From the NCBI GenBank assembly GCA_008921705.1, contig VFFE01009182.1:1075655-1139654 (forward strand): a stretch of 64,000 nucleotides of DNA, read 5' to 3'. The stretch is from Burhinus oedicnemus (taxonomy: Eukaryota > Chordata > Aves > Charadriiformes > Burhinidae). The position numbers and the translations under genes are program-made. Positions within the stretch are counted from its first letter, which is position 1; each line of letters starts with the position of its first letter. The notes under the pieces were generated by a model that worked only from the letters and a program-made list of their open reading frames with translations, was not told the origin of the DNA and ran no database searches. Shown here piece after piece: positions 1 to 12,511 of this stretch.

Positions 1-486
1 AAGTTATTAGAAGTTTACCTTAAGAGGATGGGGTTGAAATTTTAAAACATGCCCACTAATTTTGTTTCAAACTCAATTTAAGAAATGCAGGGTCTAATAT
101 TTAGGTGCAGTGAGCTCCGTGCGAGTATCATGCATGTATTGTCATTTCCTCCTACTCAGTCATACCGAAAATACACTGCAAGGCTTATTTTTTTTTCTTC
201 ATTTTCCTGTAGAACATAGAGCAGTGATCATAAATTGAAATGAAGTGGACAGTAATCATGAATTAGTTTTTCTGTGGTGAATGCTACCACGTGAATACCA
301 TAAATTTCCTCAAGAAAGCTTCTGTAACGCTATTATGGAAACAGCGTATTTCATAGTCCTGTCAGGCATCACTTTAAACCTACTGAGGGTCATAAAAAGT
401 AAAATAAATCAACTGCGTGCAGAAATTTTAGGATCACAGTATCTCTGGACTTGTAATCATAACCATGTATATATTTAATTATACAG
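1..486 (+). other. ROBO2: 3' end of an intron upstream of the ROBO2-like exon
   Basis: AT-rich sequence with no recognisable coding content. It ends in an acceptor-like sequence (tttaattatacag) whose AG is at 485-486, directly before the frame that matches the ROBO2 C-terminus. The intron call depends on the exon call. The polypyrimidine tract is weak, being T-rich but interrupted by A. The Met at 465 of the open frame lies inside this intron and is not a start codon. Confidence 0.6.
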
Positions 487-764
487 AGGACATCCTACCA
501 TATTCTAGACCAACGTTTCCAACATCAAATAATCCTAGAGACCCCAGCTCCTCCAGCTCTATGTCATCAAGAGGATCAGGAGGTAGACAGAGGGCAGATC
601 AAGCAAATATAGCCCGAAGGAATGTTGCAGAAATGCAAGTACTGGGAGCATATGAACAAGAAGAGGAAGAAGAAGAGATGGAGGTAACTGCAGTTGTACT
701 ACTGAAGATGACTAGAATAAGACTATTTTCTGTGCTTAGACAGATGCCAAGAAAAAACTTTTGA
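487..764 (+). CDS. ROBO2: C-terminal coding exon of a Roundabout receptor, most likely ROBO2
   Basis: Roundabout receptors are single-pass membrane receptors for SLIT ligands that steer axons. This exon would encode the distal cytoplasmic tail, beyond the conserved CC motifs. The frame reads [20 protein letters not shown], then a serine run, [10 protein letters not shown], and [11 protein letters not shown]. From memory this matches the end of vertebrate ROBO2 almost residue for residue; ROBO1 ends differently, which is why I prefer ROBO2. The exon begins inside a codon after the acceptor AG at 485-486. Similarity ends at an acidic stretch (six glutamates, then MEV) near 660-686. Two endings are possible: translation continues to TGA at 762-764, adding about 26 unfamiliar residues from VTAVVLL onward, or a donor-like gtaact at 684 splices to a short last exon. 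No other exon of the gene is in the window. Family assignment is strong; paralogue and exact 3' end are less sure. Confidence 0.75.
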
Positions 765-1301
765 ACCAGAAATACTTCTCTTCAGAGAAAATTAGTACAT
801 TTATCTGTCTATTCATGGTATGCACATTCCAAGAAAAGAAACTTTAAGAATGTGTCAAAAACACAAAAAACAAGTAATATGTAGCATAGTATAACTGTCA
901 CCATATTAAAACCTGTGGAACAGAACTTGCAGAAATACAATATTTAAATGTGCACTTTATCCAGAATCTTTCAAAAGTGAAAACAAAGTATTAGAGCATC
1001 TAAGAACACCTTGGCATTGCCTTTCATGTTTTTTGAAGGTTTACTGTTCTAGATTTTATTAGATATTAAGGCATGAACTATTTTTCTTCTTTTTTTTTTC
1101 TGCCTAGTGATATTAATTCTATTTAAATCCTGATTGTAGAAAGAGTGTCTAACATGCAGGCACATTGCTGCACGTAATTAAAAGTAGTAATTATCATTTA
1201 AAGTAGCAAATCTCTAAGAAATATGTGGAACAAACTTGAAATAATGAAATCTAACATGTAGTCATTTATGTCTTTTTTTTTTTTTTTTAATACAGGAAAA
1301 A
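765..1301 (+). other. 3' flank or 3' UTR of the ROBO2-like gene
   Basis: AT-rich sequence after the in-frame stop. An ATTAAA hexamer near 904 is a possible weak polyadenylation signal. A long T tract (about 1272-1288) followed by aatacag at 1289-1295 looks like a strong 3' splice acceptor six bases before the assembly gap. It could serve a last small exon, or be chance in T-rich DNA. Whether this stretch is UTR or intron depends on which exon ending is used. Confidence 0.4.
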
Positions 1302-1321
1302 NNNNNNNNNNNNNNNNNNNN
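1302..1321. other. Assembly gap (20 N)
   Basis: A run of exactly 20 N with A-rich flanks (gaaaaa before, a run of about 16 A after). The second gap in the window has the same length, so 20 is probably a placeholder and the real missing length is unknown. Confidence 0.99.
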
Positions 1322-4300
1322 GAAAAAAAAAAAAAAAAGTGTTTGGTGTTTACCGAGGACTGAAATTTTTCATTTAGCTAATTTTTAAAGAAAGGTTCCA
1401 TAGAAAGGGTGTGCAGTACTAAAGGAACAATCCATGTGATTAATGTTTTCATTATGTTCATGTAAGAAACCTCATATTTTAGCCATAATTTTGCATACTG
1501 AGGATCCAATAATCAGAAAAGTAATTTTTGTCACATTATTTATTAAAAATGTTCTCAAATACATTCCCTTTCTTGTGTAGTTTCTTGTGTTCCCTGAAAC
1601 GTAATTTTAGGGCCAACTCTGATCTTATTTCTATTGATAAGAGTCAGAATCTGTTCCACTGAAATCATGCAGTTACAGTAGTACGAGCAAAATGGGAGAG
1701 CTGTATGCAGCCTAAGATTTTACATAATTACAATTGATTGCCTTAAAGATCTGATTTCTGGATGCTTCATGAACTGTGATAACGAAAATGTCTCTTAGCC
1801 TGCCAATTTCCAGAGAGAGCTGATGAAGAAAATCTGTATCAACAAAAGCATTCACCTCAGGGGTGAGATACCTTTGTTACAAAGGAAGTCAGATCCAAAT
1901 ATGTGAAGGGACTGAATATTATGAGTCATACGTTTGTTGGGGCCTGCACAAATACAAGTTTTCTTACCTACCTGCTATCATCCGGCACTGTAGCCATTTT
2001 GTGGTTGGCAGAGTCCTGCTGTGGGTCACAATCGAGTAGGTGATGGTCCCTTTTCTGCTCTTGCATCTTCCTAACCCGATATTCTTACTGATCAGCCTGT
2101 TCTTGCCCTTTCTTACCCTCCACCCATCATCCCAGTTAAAAAGCAGAAAAAAGATAGCCATCACGTTCAGTAAGAAAACCCACTCTATCTTTTATTCAAC
2201 AAAACCATTTTCCTCCTTGTCTTTTTGACTGCCATACTTTTTGTTTCCCAAGAACTTTAAATGGTCAGGAGCCAGATCCTAAGGTGCTGCAATGTACTAC
2301 AGCACCGAGTATCTTGCCACAGAAGAGTGCTAGAGCCTTGACAACTTAATCAGGCGTAAGCCTCAAGTATAATTTTTTTTCATAATTGTAGCTTTGAAGT
2401 AGATGCTAAGACAGTAGAGTAAGTTATATATATTACCTTTCTGTGTTGCTTAGGGGGAGTTTTTTGGGTGTCTTCAGCCCTCATGGCTGACTTCAGACTG
2501 GCATGTTTTAGAGCCGCCAACATAATCCAGACAGGAGCCCGTAGACCAGACTGTGCCACAGGAGACATCCATCTGGCCTGCACCTGAAGGAGGCAGGAGA
2601 GGTTGATTTGATGGGCACAGACTGCTTCAGCAGCTGCTTGTCTTTCCTGGCGCTGTGGACAGCCTCATGGTTTGGGACCAAGCCATTGCCATAGCAGGGT
2701 GTGGGGAACGAGGTGGAGCTGGAGGCAAGATCCCTGAGCGTGTCAGCCACTTGGCAAAAAAGCTTAAGCTGCTGCCAGAGGTGTAGTGGTGCATCACAAA
2801 ACTGGGATCTAGTTGCAGCTGTAGTGTGTAGATGTCTGTAAGGTATATCTGTCCAGGAACACTGGTGCTGCAGGCCTGAAATAACAGGTACTCACTTCAT
2901 TCTTTACTGGCACGGTGACATACTGGAAACCACGCATTGGATCCCCAGCTGATGTCTGTGTCCATCTGCACAGCTTCGCTAGAAGTCAGACTCCAGCTGA
3001 ATTTCTGACCTCAAACAGCAGTAAGTGGGAAATCTTGCCCAATGAGGTTTTTTTATTAAGAGTTATTATAAATTTATTTGGTGGTTGATGGTGTTCCCTG
3101 AGAAGTCATTTGGATTGTTTTGTGATCGCGTTCAGTTGTGATTAGCAGTATCTTGAGACAGTGCATCAGAAAGTAGTCACAGGGTTCTTGTACCCACACT
3201 GGGTCCTCAGTGCATTGTGATCTTGCCAAAAACACTGTAATGAAGATAAAATATACAACAGCTTGGTCTTAAAATTATAACTCTTGTTAATCAGTATTGA
3301 TACACACTTGACTTGGTCTTTGGCATTCAGGTACAGTAAAACTAGGTCATTTATGCATTGCTACTTTACCTAAAAAATTAGTCAGTGATTGAAAAGCCAA
3401 CACGACAGAAGAAAGTATTGTTCAGAAGTTTTGATTACACTGTATACCTGAAGAAAAGTATTGTATGAGAGAATCCATAGCATTTGTGTGCTGAATTAAT
3501 ATAATAGCTGTAGAAGTTTGACTTTTCATGTAGCGTGTTCTGTGAATTCCTGTATGAGTTACTGTTAAATTTGACTTTACTCAAAGTAATAATACTACTT
3601 GTTGGGATACTGTGAAAGATGTCTAAAAAAATCAGAATTATAACATTTTGGAAAATGCCTTGAACATGTTTTAGCATCATATATCAGTTTATTTTCCAAA
3701 GAGTACTTACTTTGAAGTATAAATGACAAAGTGGTTTTATTTTAGGGTAATGCAAATATACCCTAGATCTCTGCTTGCAAAAATTTTATAGGAGCAGATT
3801 AGCTGTAACTGATCGTGAAACCTAAGCAATGTAATTTGCTTCCACTCCTGCAAATGTATTTGAGCTGTATTTGACCTTACTTCCTACGTTCCAGAACCAG
3901 CTAGTTGTTAAAATACCAACCTAGTTAATTTAGTGCTTTAATTAGTGTGTAAATTCTACATAATGTGTTGCTTTTAACATTTTCTACTTTAGTTTTCCAT
4001 AATCTATTATCTTCCTTGAATAAACTTAAGAAAGAATGAACTTCCATGGGAAAAATGTGGGATCTGCCTAATATAACATCTATTCCGCAATATGCTTTTT
4101 CAAAAGCTAATCTCCAACCTCTGTATTCACAGCTCCTGAGAGATTCTTTTGCTGTCAGCAACAGAACCATCTATTAAAAAATTAAAAATACTATATTCCT
4201 TAAGTGAAGCTTTCAAATTAATTATCTACTTACAAGTGGAGAAAATGGGTTTTATGCATTGGTTTTGCTTATGTTGCAGATGAAAATTCTTTGCAAATCA

Positions 4301-7300
4301 AAGTCCTGCTAATACATGCTGCTAATGTGTAAGAGAAGCATTATAATATGTTTAGTGTATACACAGGAAGATACTGATACCTGCAAATGCAGATTTACAT
4401 GTCTATACAGTTTTGTATATGCTGGGATCAAGGTTGGCGACTGAGAGTCTGTTCCAAACACTCAGCTGAAAGGCGAACATGTTTATGGATGTTTAAGGTT
4501 TACCCACACATGAGTAACTCCCAGTGTCGCCACGGACATCCTCCTCGCTAGACATGTCCTTCAGCATCTTCATTTTGTACTGAACTAACTGAAAATTTCA
4601 GAATTCAAATCACAAGATGAATCTTTAAAATTGACACCAACTGTGGATCTCAGTGTGAACTGTTTACTTGGGTCTGATTTTTTTCTTCCTTTTTTTCATT
4701 GTAGATGATGATTTTTTTGTTGCCTATAAATACGTTCTTCAAAAAAGCCAGTGCACTATTGTACTGTCTATGACTGAAACATCTGAAGATTAGGAACATT
4801 ATTTCTTAAACTATTCCTTTCTTTTTATCAAGCCACTGAATTGTGGATCACAGAAACAGTCAAAGATTTGAGATGACACCATGGAAGTGAAGATCCCTTT
4901 ACATTTTATGTCCATATTGAGGATGGGAAAAAAATTCTATCCTATTTAGAGGAAAAAGAATTGGTGAAAGTGGAATCCAGTCTCTATGAAAGCCATAAAC
5001 TAGGAAGGCAGGCTGGAGAAGGGGAATCAAGGGATATAAAGAGAAAAGAAACTCGAGGAGCTGAGGAATCCAAGTCTCATTGAAGCTACTGGCAAAAATC
5101 CTATTGAACTGAACTGTCCTGGAAGTAAATTACCTCCTTATGGACTGGTAAACAATAGCCATCACAGTGCGATGAACACTGGAAGAAGGGTGAAATCCTT
5201 GCTGCATGCTTATTTTGTTCCATGTCCTTGCTGAATATACACCAAATGGGCTCATTTTAAGCTGCCAGAAGAGGAAAGTATGGTTTTAATTCACCATGGC
5301 ATTCAGCTTTCTTGTTGCATGAGATGATGAGGATGGGACCTACTCAGCTGTAGTCTCTGGCATAAAGTGGAGCCAATTGTTTTGCAGAATTTTTTTGGAG
5401 CATGACAGTCAAAGCCATGATGATAAAAATGGTGTTTATTGAATTTTTCTTCAGGCATAAGATATTTTTAGCAAGAGTAATATCAGGAAATGTAGAATAA
5501 AACTACTTAGTATTGACTTTTATTCTGTGGCTTCCCACCAGTCTTCAAGCACAGGTGTGGTTCAAAGCCAGCAGCAAGGGATAACAGTAAAGGAGCCCTT
5601 AAGGGCTTTGATTCATAGATGGATAAAAGCAAAACAAAGCAAAAAAACCCCAGCCCCCAAACACCCTCTCTTTCAGCAAATGATAACTAATAGGGTATTC
5701 CTAAAGCATTTCGATAGCATGAAAATAATGGCCAAGAACCTTTATTTCTGAATTGTTAATTATCACAGATTTCATTATATTCCTGAACGAGGGGTTTGCA
5801 AAAGAAATTGCACCCTACTGAGCCGAGTACAGAGCGATGCAGTTTCTCATACCTAGTAAAAGCCTGAAAAAAGTGGAGCTGAGAGCTAGGTCCTGCCCAG
5901 TCATCTCAGCAGAGTGCCAAGTCTGTACCCCACTGATCACTCACCTTACTAATACAAATTAAAATAGAAACAAAGCATTAGTTTCCATAGCCATCATTAA
6001 CAGATATTACAAAGGTGGCAGCATTTGGTGGCTTAGCTTAAAATTCAAAAGCCATCATAATCCTGAAGTCTTTATTTCTTGGATATTGGTACCTGAAGTA
6101 ATTTTACAGGTAGGATAAGAATGCAAGGTGCTAATGGAGTCCCGTCTTAAAGGAAACAGAATCTATGTAGGCAGATGTAAACAATACGTAAGTGCCAAAT
6201 GGCTTTATATACATATAAGTCTTTATATATATCTCTCTTCTGTTCCTTGAGCCAACCTCATTCTTATGTGATCCATTTTGGAGGGACATGGATATTATTA
6301 TGCTGCTGCTACTTTAGGGTGTACGCTTCAGAAGGACTTTGCAAGAGTCATCATCAGCTTTATGTGTACAAGGTGTAAAGGAAAAGAATGTACATTTGTT
6401 TATCAACCTAAAATTTTCTGCCCTTCTGTGCTTGCATTATGGCAATCTTTTCACTTGCATTTTACCTTTTTCCTTACAAAACCTGCTTCATAGGCTGTAC
6501 AGGATGAAGACTGACTGTCTAGTTTGCTAAAACCCTTTCTGTTTGTTGAGCACGTCCGTGCCTTTGGTGAGTATTTTGCAAATGCTTCTTTTCAGGCAGA
6601 GTGTTTCATTTGTCCACTAAAACTCTGCACAGTGCTATGAAGCCAAAAACACATCTTCATTGGAAACCTAATCCTTGAGAGCTCGTTTTGGCTGGCTATA
6701 ATAGCGGCAGGCAGTAAATCCAGAGTGCTCACTACTAACAATCTATCCTGCACATGTAGCTGTTGATACTATTATAATCTCTCATGTAGGCACCCTCGTG
6801 GCATTCCTGTGAGACAGGCGGCGGTTTTTTCCCAGCTGTACGAAATACAAGCTGAAACTTACGTTCTCAGAGCACTTCTGAGAATTTGTCAAAATCACAA
6901 AGAAAGACTGGCACAGTGCTGATGTTCAGTTTCTGAAGTCTTGCACGTTTTCCTTCTTTCTGCATTAATAAATGCCACAAATACAAGCTCAGCCTACTGA
7001 TGCCCTGGGAATGCAGCATTTCAGACAGTTCTTGCTTACATCCACTTGTGCTTACGTACTTCTCCTCTACCTTTTGCAGGGCTTTGTCCACTGTGCTCCA
7101 AGGAGGAAGTTAGGTGGGGCAGAGACAAGAAGCTAGATGTAAGGTGGTGGGGCTGAAGAAGCTGTTGTTTCCAGAATATTAGTCTCAGACCATGAAAGAA
7201 ATCAGGGTGTCAAACCCAAAAACATTTGGTCCTCCTGGCACTCCCATCTGTGATGAGCTGATTGAGTGCACAAGTGCTTGGAAAGAAGCTGGTCAGAAAT

Positions 7301-9069
7301 GTTACATGTCCTGAAATAAAAATTCGAAGTCAAAAAAGGAAGGTGAAGAGGGGGTTTGAAAATGTACTTTAATGTTTTTAGTGGTTTGTTTGGGGGGTTT
7401 TTTGCCCTGAAAGAAGAACAAGTAAACACTGTTATGTTCCTGCTTGATTGTGTATGAAAGCTTAGGAAAACAAATAACAGGTGATATTTCCTATGGAGAT
7501 TTCCGTTTTTGGCTATCACAGTAATCATTATAAAACTTTCAAATGAGAAATTTCAGCTACGTCCATTTTTCACACAACTGAGGTATTAATAAGGCTGTGC
7601 CAACAAGATACCAACCAGGATGTCTGAGCCCCATTTTAAAATGTAGGAAAACATCATTGAAAGAATATTCTCGCTAAAATAACAAACCGGAGCTTAACCA
7701 TATTTCCTGCAGTAGGAAGGTGCTACAGACACTTAACTTTTGCAGGAGATATGCCTCGGAACAGTCTGAATCCCTGTGGCAATTAGAATTAAGATACAGT
7801 GGGATTAATTTAATGTCTGTCAAGCACTCTGAATATGAACGTTTCTGTATAAGCCGTAAGTAGTAGCAGCACTTCTGTCAGTTTTGCTCTGCAATCACAG
7901 TCAAGATGGTTTCTCAATAGCTTTTGGAGAGCTTTTATTTAGTTAGTTAACCAGTCCACTGAAGTGTAATAAATCTATACTACAAAAAAAAAGGAAAACA
8001 AAAAATAGATTTTATGTGGATTTTTTTTTTTTGTTCCATGCTCACTGCTCGTAGGCTTGCTTTCTTGGATGCATGCACACTGTCACTATGCTTTGACATC
8101 ATGCCCACACTGGGGAAATGCAGATTCCAAGTGCCAGAAAAACACATATGTACTAATTTCTGTTCCTTTATACTTCTTGTTGAGGGCGAACTATAGAGCA
8201 TGTTAGTCCAGCTAACGATAGGAACATTTTGTTACCATCAGTGATATACTGACAAAGTTCCTAACAAAGTGAATAATTTAATAAATTCATCAAGTTCTAA
8301 AGAAATTATTTCAAATAGTATCATCCATTTATAGAAAGGATCAAAGGAAAACTGTGAGGAAAAATATAAATGGTACTTTACTTAAGTATTTGCTGGTTGC
8401 AATACTTCAACAATCAGAAGCAAACAGTTCTTCACTGATTCTGATTGTTGTCATCAAACCAATTTTGTGTCGGTGAAAGACAGTATGTTAAAAAATTTCT
8501 GAGAAATGCTGAAACTAATTTTGAAAAATGTGTGTTTTAAATTATTAGGAATCTCATTCAACACGTCCAGAGGAGCCTCATATGACAGCGTGCTGATTTG
8601 TGAAGAACGTCAGAGAAAAATTCTAATATTTCTTCAGGCATTATAATAGGCAGCAAAATATCTTTATCACTATCCATTTTCTTACCAGCTGCTTAGAAAT
8701 TTCCGTTTTCTACTAACCTTAGACCATCTTTTTTGTAGTTGAGCCAAGATATAGCAGGTTTTCTTTTTTTTGCTCCCTTGATCTGCAAATAGCAGAAATC
8801 TAAATTTTAAACAATGTTAAATTCTCAGATAATCTTCATTACAGCTGCCATATCGTCATCTAGATTATGGCCTCTGAAAACAGTAGAATACTACTTCCAG
8901 CCTGTCTCTGTCTTGTCCGTTCAGGTGGCCGGCTCCTCTGGACAAGGGCTCGCTCTTACCGTGTACATATGTGCGCAGTGCTGCAGGACAGTTGAGTCTA
9001 GCATTGCTGCCGTAATGTAGATAATACATTATAATTAGTATTAAAATGTAGAGCCTAATGATATTCTGA
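1322..9069. other. Intergenic, AT-rich, no recognised gene
   Basis: Mostly unique AT-rich DNA. About 2440-3030 is GC-richer and has short overlapping open frames on the minus strand (2380-2750), but stops interrupt every reading and I recognise no family. Around 5060-5700 there are short gene-like phrases with no consistent frame. A perfect 12-bp inverted repeat lies at 8408-8450. I see no CR1 3' end, LTR or RNA gene. Confidence 0.6.
8408..8450. repeat. Short perfect inverted repeat
   Basis: The arms CAACAATCAGAA (8408-8419) and TTCTGATTGTTG (8439-8450) are exact reverse complements around a 19-base spacer. The structure is too short for a typical microRNA precursor, and no function is evident. 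Confidence 0.7.
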
Positions 9070-9610
9070 GACTTCTCAGTGGAGCCCCTTGAGGATCAAT
9101 TTTGGGACAACCTTATTTAATATTTTCGTTAAAGCACTTGGCACAAAAGCAGGAGTCCGATAATGAAATGTGCTGATCACGAAAGTTGTGAGCAATTGTC
9201 GGTATGGAGGAGGAGTGGGTCACCTTGAGGACTGGAGTAACAGAAACAGGATGAAATTAAGTAGTTCACTGTGCAAGGTCACGCATTTGGGAATGAATAC
9301 GAATGCCTATTATAGGCTGGAAATTCATCAGCTGTAAACAACTGTGAGGAAGAAAAAGGGCTGAATGTATTTGTTGATCCCAGGAAGTTTTATAAGCTCC
9401 CAGTGAGATGATGCCAATAAAACCAAAGCAAAATAAATGCAAACCTGAGATATCTCATAAAATATATTTGCAGTAGAAAGAGAGAGAAATGCAGATGTTG
9501 TCTCAGCACTTACAAAAACACAAATGGGATGCTTTGTCCAATTCTAGTTTTTCATGGAGCTGATGCTGTGGTGAAATTTATAGAAAATCTATGCTCTATA
9601 ATCAGATATT
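9070..9610 (+). mobile_element. Old, decayed CR1 LINE fragment (reverse-transcriptase 3' part)
   Basis: Conceptual translation around 9230-9295 reads W-S-N-R-N-R-MKL, then CKVTHLG, the decayed form of the CR1 polyprotein motif that usually reads roughly MKFN..KCKVLHLG. Upstream DNA (about 9095-9130) resembles the CR1 stretch encoding 'GPILFNIF'. Downstream, gaagaaaaagggctgaatgta (about 9350-9370) fits the 'EEKDLGV' segment and about 9520-9560 fits a later CR1 block. Stops and frameshifts abound and the 3' terminal octamers are absent, so this is a dead, older copy than the one at 39.6 kb. Both ends are approximate. Confidence 0.8.
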
Positions 9611-12385
9611 CTCCGTGTAAACTGAATGAGTGAGGTAAAGAGACTTTCGTTCATGTCATAGTGCAGTTTTTTGATAGGAACTCTTATAGACACATGGAAA
9701 AACAGCTGTTTGCCGTGTTTACATGTGAAAAATCCAGAATAATTTCTTTTTGGTCTCACTGTAATTGGTTTAAAATTCCAGTGAAATCTCAGTCTTCAGT
9801 AGCAACTTTTGGACAGCTGGAGTTATCAGAAAAGTCATGAAAGTACAAGATGCAGCTTTTCCCCAGACAGTGGCTTCTGAAACCCTGCTTTCTGAAACAG
9901 CCTGAAATGATTGAGTATCACATTCACTTTCAGAGCAAGGCATTAAGGTTAATACTTCAGTCAGGCTTTTCCATCTAAACCTCAATCTAAAGATTGAGAG
10001 AAAACTGAACAGTTATCTTTGTGGTTTTGGAGAAACGGCAGGGTACCAATAGCTTGAGATAACCTGTGGTGGTCAAGTTGGTTTCACTATTCAGACAATT
10101 AAATGAATAGACAGAAAATAATGAACTTCATTGCTGTAATAACTTATCTTTCGGAGATGGATCCAGGGTTGCATGTTTCACCCTAACTTGAATCTTTGCA
10201 AACAGATTAATATAACTCTAGCTCAGATTCAGTTCTGAGACCATCTGAATGTCTCAGATAGCTCAGAGAAAAAAAGTAAGGAAGTGAAAATGAGAATACA
10301 AGAAGGGAGAAGATGAGCCCTCCAAAAGTAAAACTAAAAAAACCTCCACTTAATGGCATGGTCCAGAAGACAAAAAGAGGACAACTCTTTGAGATTATGG
10401 AAGTCAAAAAGGAAACCAGAGAGAATAAATACCCTGTAACCAGAAGGTAGATTTTATGAGGTGCAAAGGAGCAAGAGTGCCATGGGAGCAGTACCGATAT
10501 GGCATCAGGGAAGAAGTTCAAGTTACCAAAAACTAGGATGCTCACAAGGTTGCGTAGATCATCTCAGGGCCCAAGGAAGTCTCTGCTGAGCCTGGCGGTA
10601 ATTCTCTGATGCCGAATTAATGATGAGCAAGACCTCTCCCTCTGTCTTACATGAAGTCGAGAGCAGAAAACAAGTTCCCTCACATGTTAGTTTAATGCAG
10701 TTAATCACAGCAACTCAGCTCCTCCTGCAATTTTGTTAGCCTGGTGCTTTTTTTATAGGGTGTTAGGTATTGTTTTGATTCCTTTCTGTGTGACTGCAGG
10801 AGTGATTCAGTGTCCTGAGGATACATCTTTTTCACCCAAGATGCTAAGTGTGAAAATAAAATAAATAATTTTCAAATATGCTTAAATTATTTAGAAGCCT
10901 AGAATTTAGCCCTTGAGCACATTTTACTGAATTCAAATATTTTAAGCCCCTTCACAGGATGGTTGTGCAATTTTTAATACCTGAATGTAATTAGAGAAAA
11001 TCTCCTCACCAAATATCTCAGTGTAACAATGTAGCTAAATCTCACACAGAAAGGGCAAGGGAATTTACAATAGTTTATAATGTTTTTATTGATATTGAAG
11101 TATCTTACAGTGACATGATACTTAAATGCCAGTACAATTGTAATCACAGTAGTTTGTAGAGCAGTAAATCAACCACTCTAAAATGAACATCCATTCTGTG
11201 GCAAAAAATGCATTTAAGTGTTTTTGAAAATTGTATTCACTACCAAAATATCTTTATGTATTTTCCTGACTGCCACGATCTCCCCTATGGCTTGTGACAG
11301 TGATGTTATACACCACAACATGAAAGCTGTAGCGTGATTTTTCAGATAGATGTGTTTCAGATGAACACATCCAGTCACCCCCCCGGTAGACGTTACTTCT
11401 CTGCATCCACCTCCTGAAATTGCCTTTCATATCCAGCTTGTATCATTGAAAGGGAATTACACCCCAAAGGCTCTGGAGCAGATCTTTTTGGAAAAAGTAC
11501 TTCTCCTAGCAAGTCTTGGAGTAATTGCCTCTCAGCAGCCTGAGCACAGTGCCTGGTTTGGCAGTCTGACCTTAAACTCTAACCTCTAGTTTTTTATTAT
11601 CATTATTGTCATATCTGCTCCTCTGTCATTAAGAGGCTTTCCAGTTTCACTTTATTCAGCTGGGAGCTTTAAACCCTCTGGCCCATAATTTCCTTTTCTT
11701 TTTTTGGCATTTCTTTTTCTCAGTCCTTTCATGAAACTTGTCTGCTGAGTGACATGCCCTCTGTAAAACATAAGCCATAATTACTCTAGGATTGCTCATA
11801 CTTGGCATAAATACTGTACTTGCAAGTATGTAGCTCATAGCAACACGTGTCACATTTAATTAAATTGCATAGCCACATCTTATGTTGTCCTTCAGGAGAA
11901 AGAAAAAAGCAAGAGAGAAGGCAAACTTGTCTGAAAGAATTTTTCATTCCAGCTGCCGTGTTTACGCAACAACCTTGCATAAATTGGGCATGTGCATGCA
12001 TGGATGACACAGACCTCTCTCTTTTTTTAGTTGCCAGGATTGCATCCGTGCTTTAGTGGTAGGACAGTCATACCTTCCTCTTTTTTGTTGTTGTAATCTA
12101 CACCCCATGGGTGAGAGTCTTCTGACCCAACCATCGCTGTCTACACCTGAGCTGGGACTGTGTACGGGCTCCTTGTATGGGAGAGGAAATGGCACCTTCC
12201 TGGTGTGACTCATTTCATCCTAAGATACGTACCTAAGATACGTACCTGCCTCTTTCTCTTACTTGATGGTCTATACCAGGGGGCCCAGGAGGACCAGCTC
12301 AGATTTAGGTATCGCACTACTGGCTAAACTTGTGTGAGATTAATTCCATCCCTGTCATCTTTACTTAACAAAAAAAGCCACAGTG
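9611..12385. other. Intergenic, no recognised gene
   Basis: Unique AT-rich DNA. The short open frames at 10207-10545 (minus) and 11656-12213 (both strands) look like nothing I know and overlap one another, as chance frames do. At about 12,223-12,246 there is a small two-copy tandem repeat of ctaagatacgtac. Confidence 0.6.
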
Positions 12386-12488
12386 TTAAGATACAAACTT
12401 TATTTTTACCACTGAGATAGCCATTCACATTACACTGCAAAATACTTACATTTGAGCATTGTGAGTAGTTCCTTCAAAAGAACTCCTG
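12386..12488. repeat. Possible ancient amniote repeat relic
   Basis: The phrase running actgcaaaatacttacattt, gagcattgtgagtagttcc, ttcaaaagaactcc resembles an old dispersed amniote repeat, widespread in turtles, crocodilians and birds, whose usual form combines 'tgcaaacacttaagcatgtgagtag' with 'cccattgacttcaatggg'. The comparison is from memory and I cannot name the family. The boundaries are a guess. Confidence 0.35.
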
Positions 12489-12511
12489 ATTTTTTTTTTT
12501 TTTTTTTTTTG
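12489..12511. repeat. Poly-T tract
   Basis: An uninterrupted run of more than 20 T directly after the possible repeat relic. It may be the poly-A tail of a minus-strand retroposed sequence, but I found no recognisable body or target duplication. Confidence 0.85.

Noticed and set aside
281..478. 65-codon frame just upstream of the ROBO2-like exon
   Set aside because: It lies in the inferred intron, in another frame, and has no similarity to the ROBO tail.
5300..5345. Peptide phrase D-D-E-D-G-T-Y-S read at about 5,320-5,345 as a calcium-activated chloride channel regulator (CLCA) pseudogene
   Set aside because: A single short phrase with no supporting similarity upstream or downstream in any frame.
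8408..8450. microRNA precursor
   Set aside because: The arms are 12 bp; precursors usually need about 22-bp arms in a hairpin of 60 bases or more.
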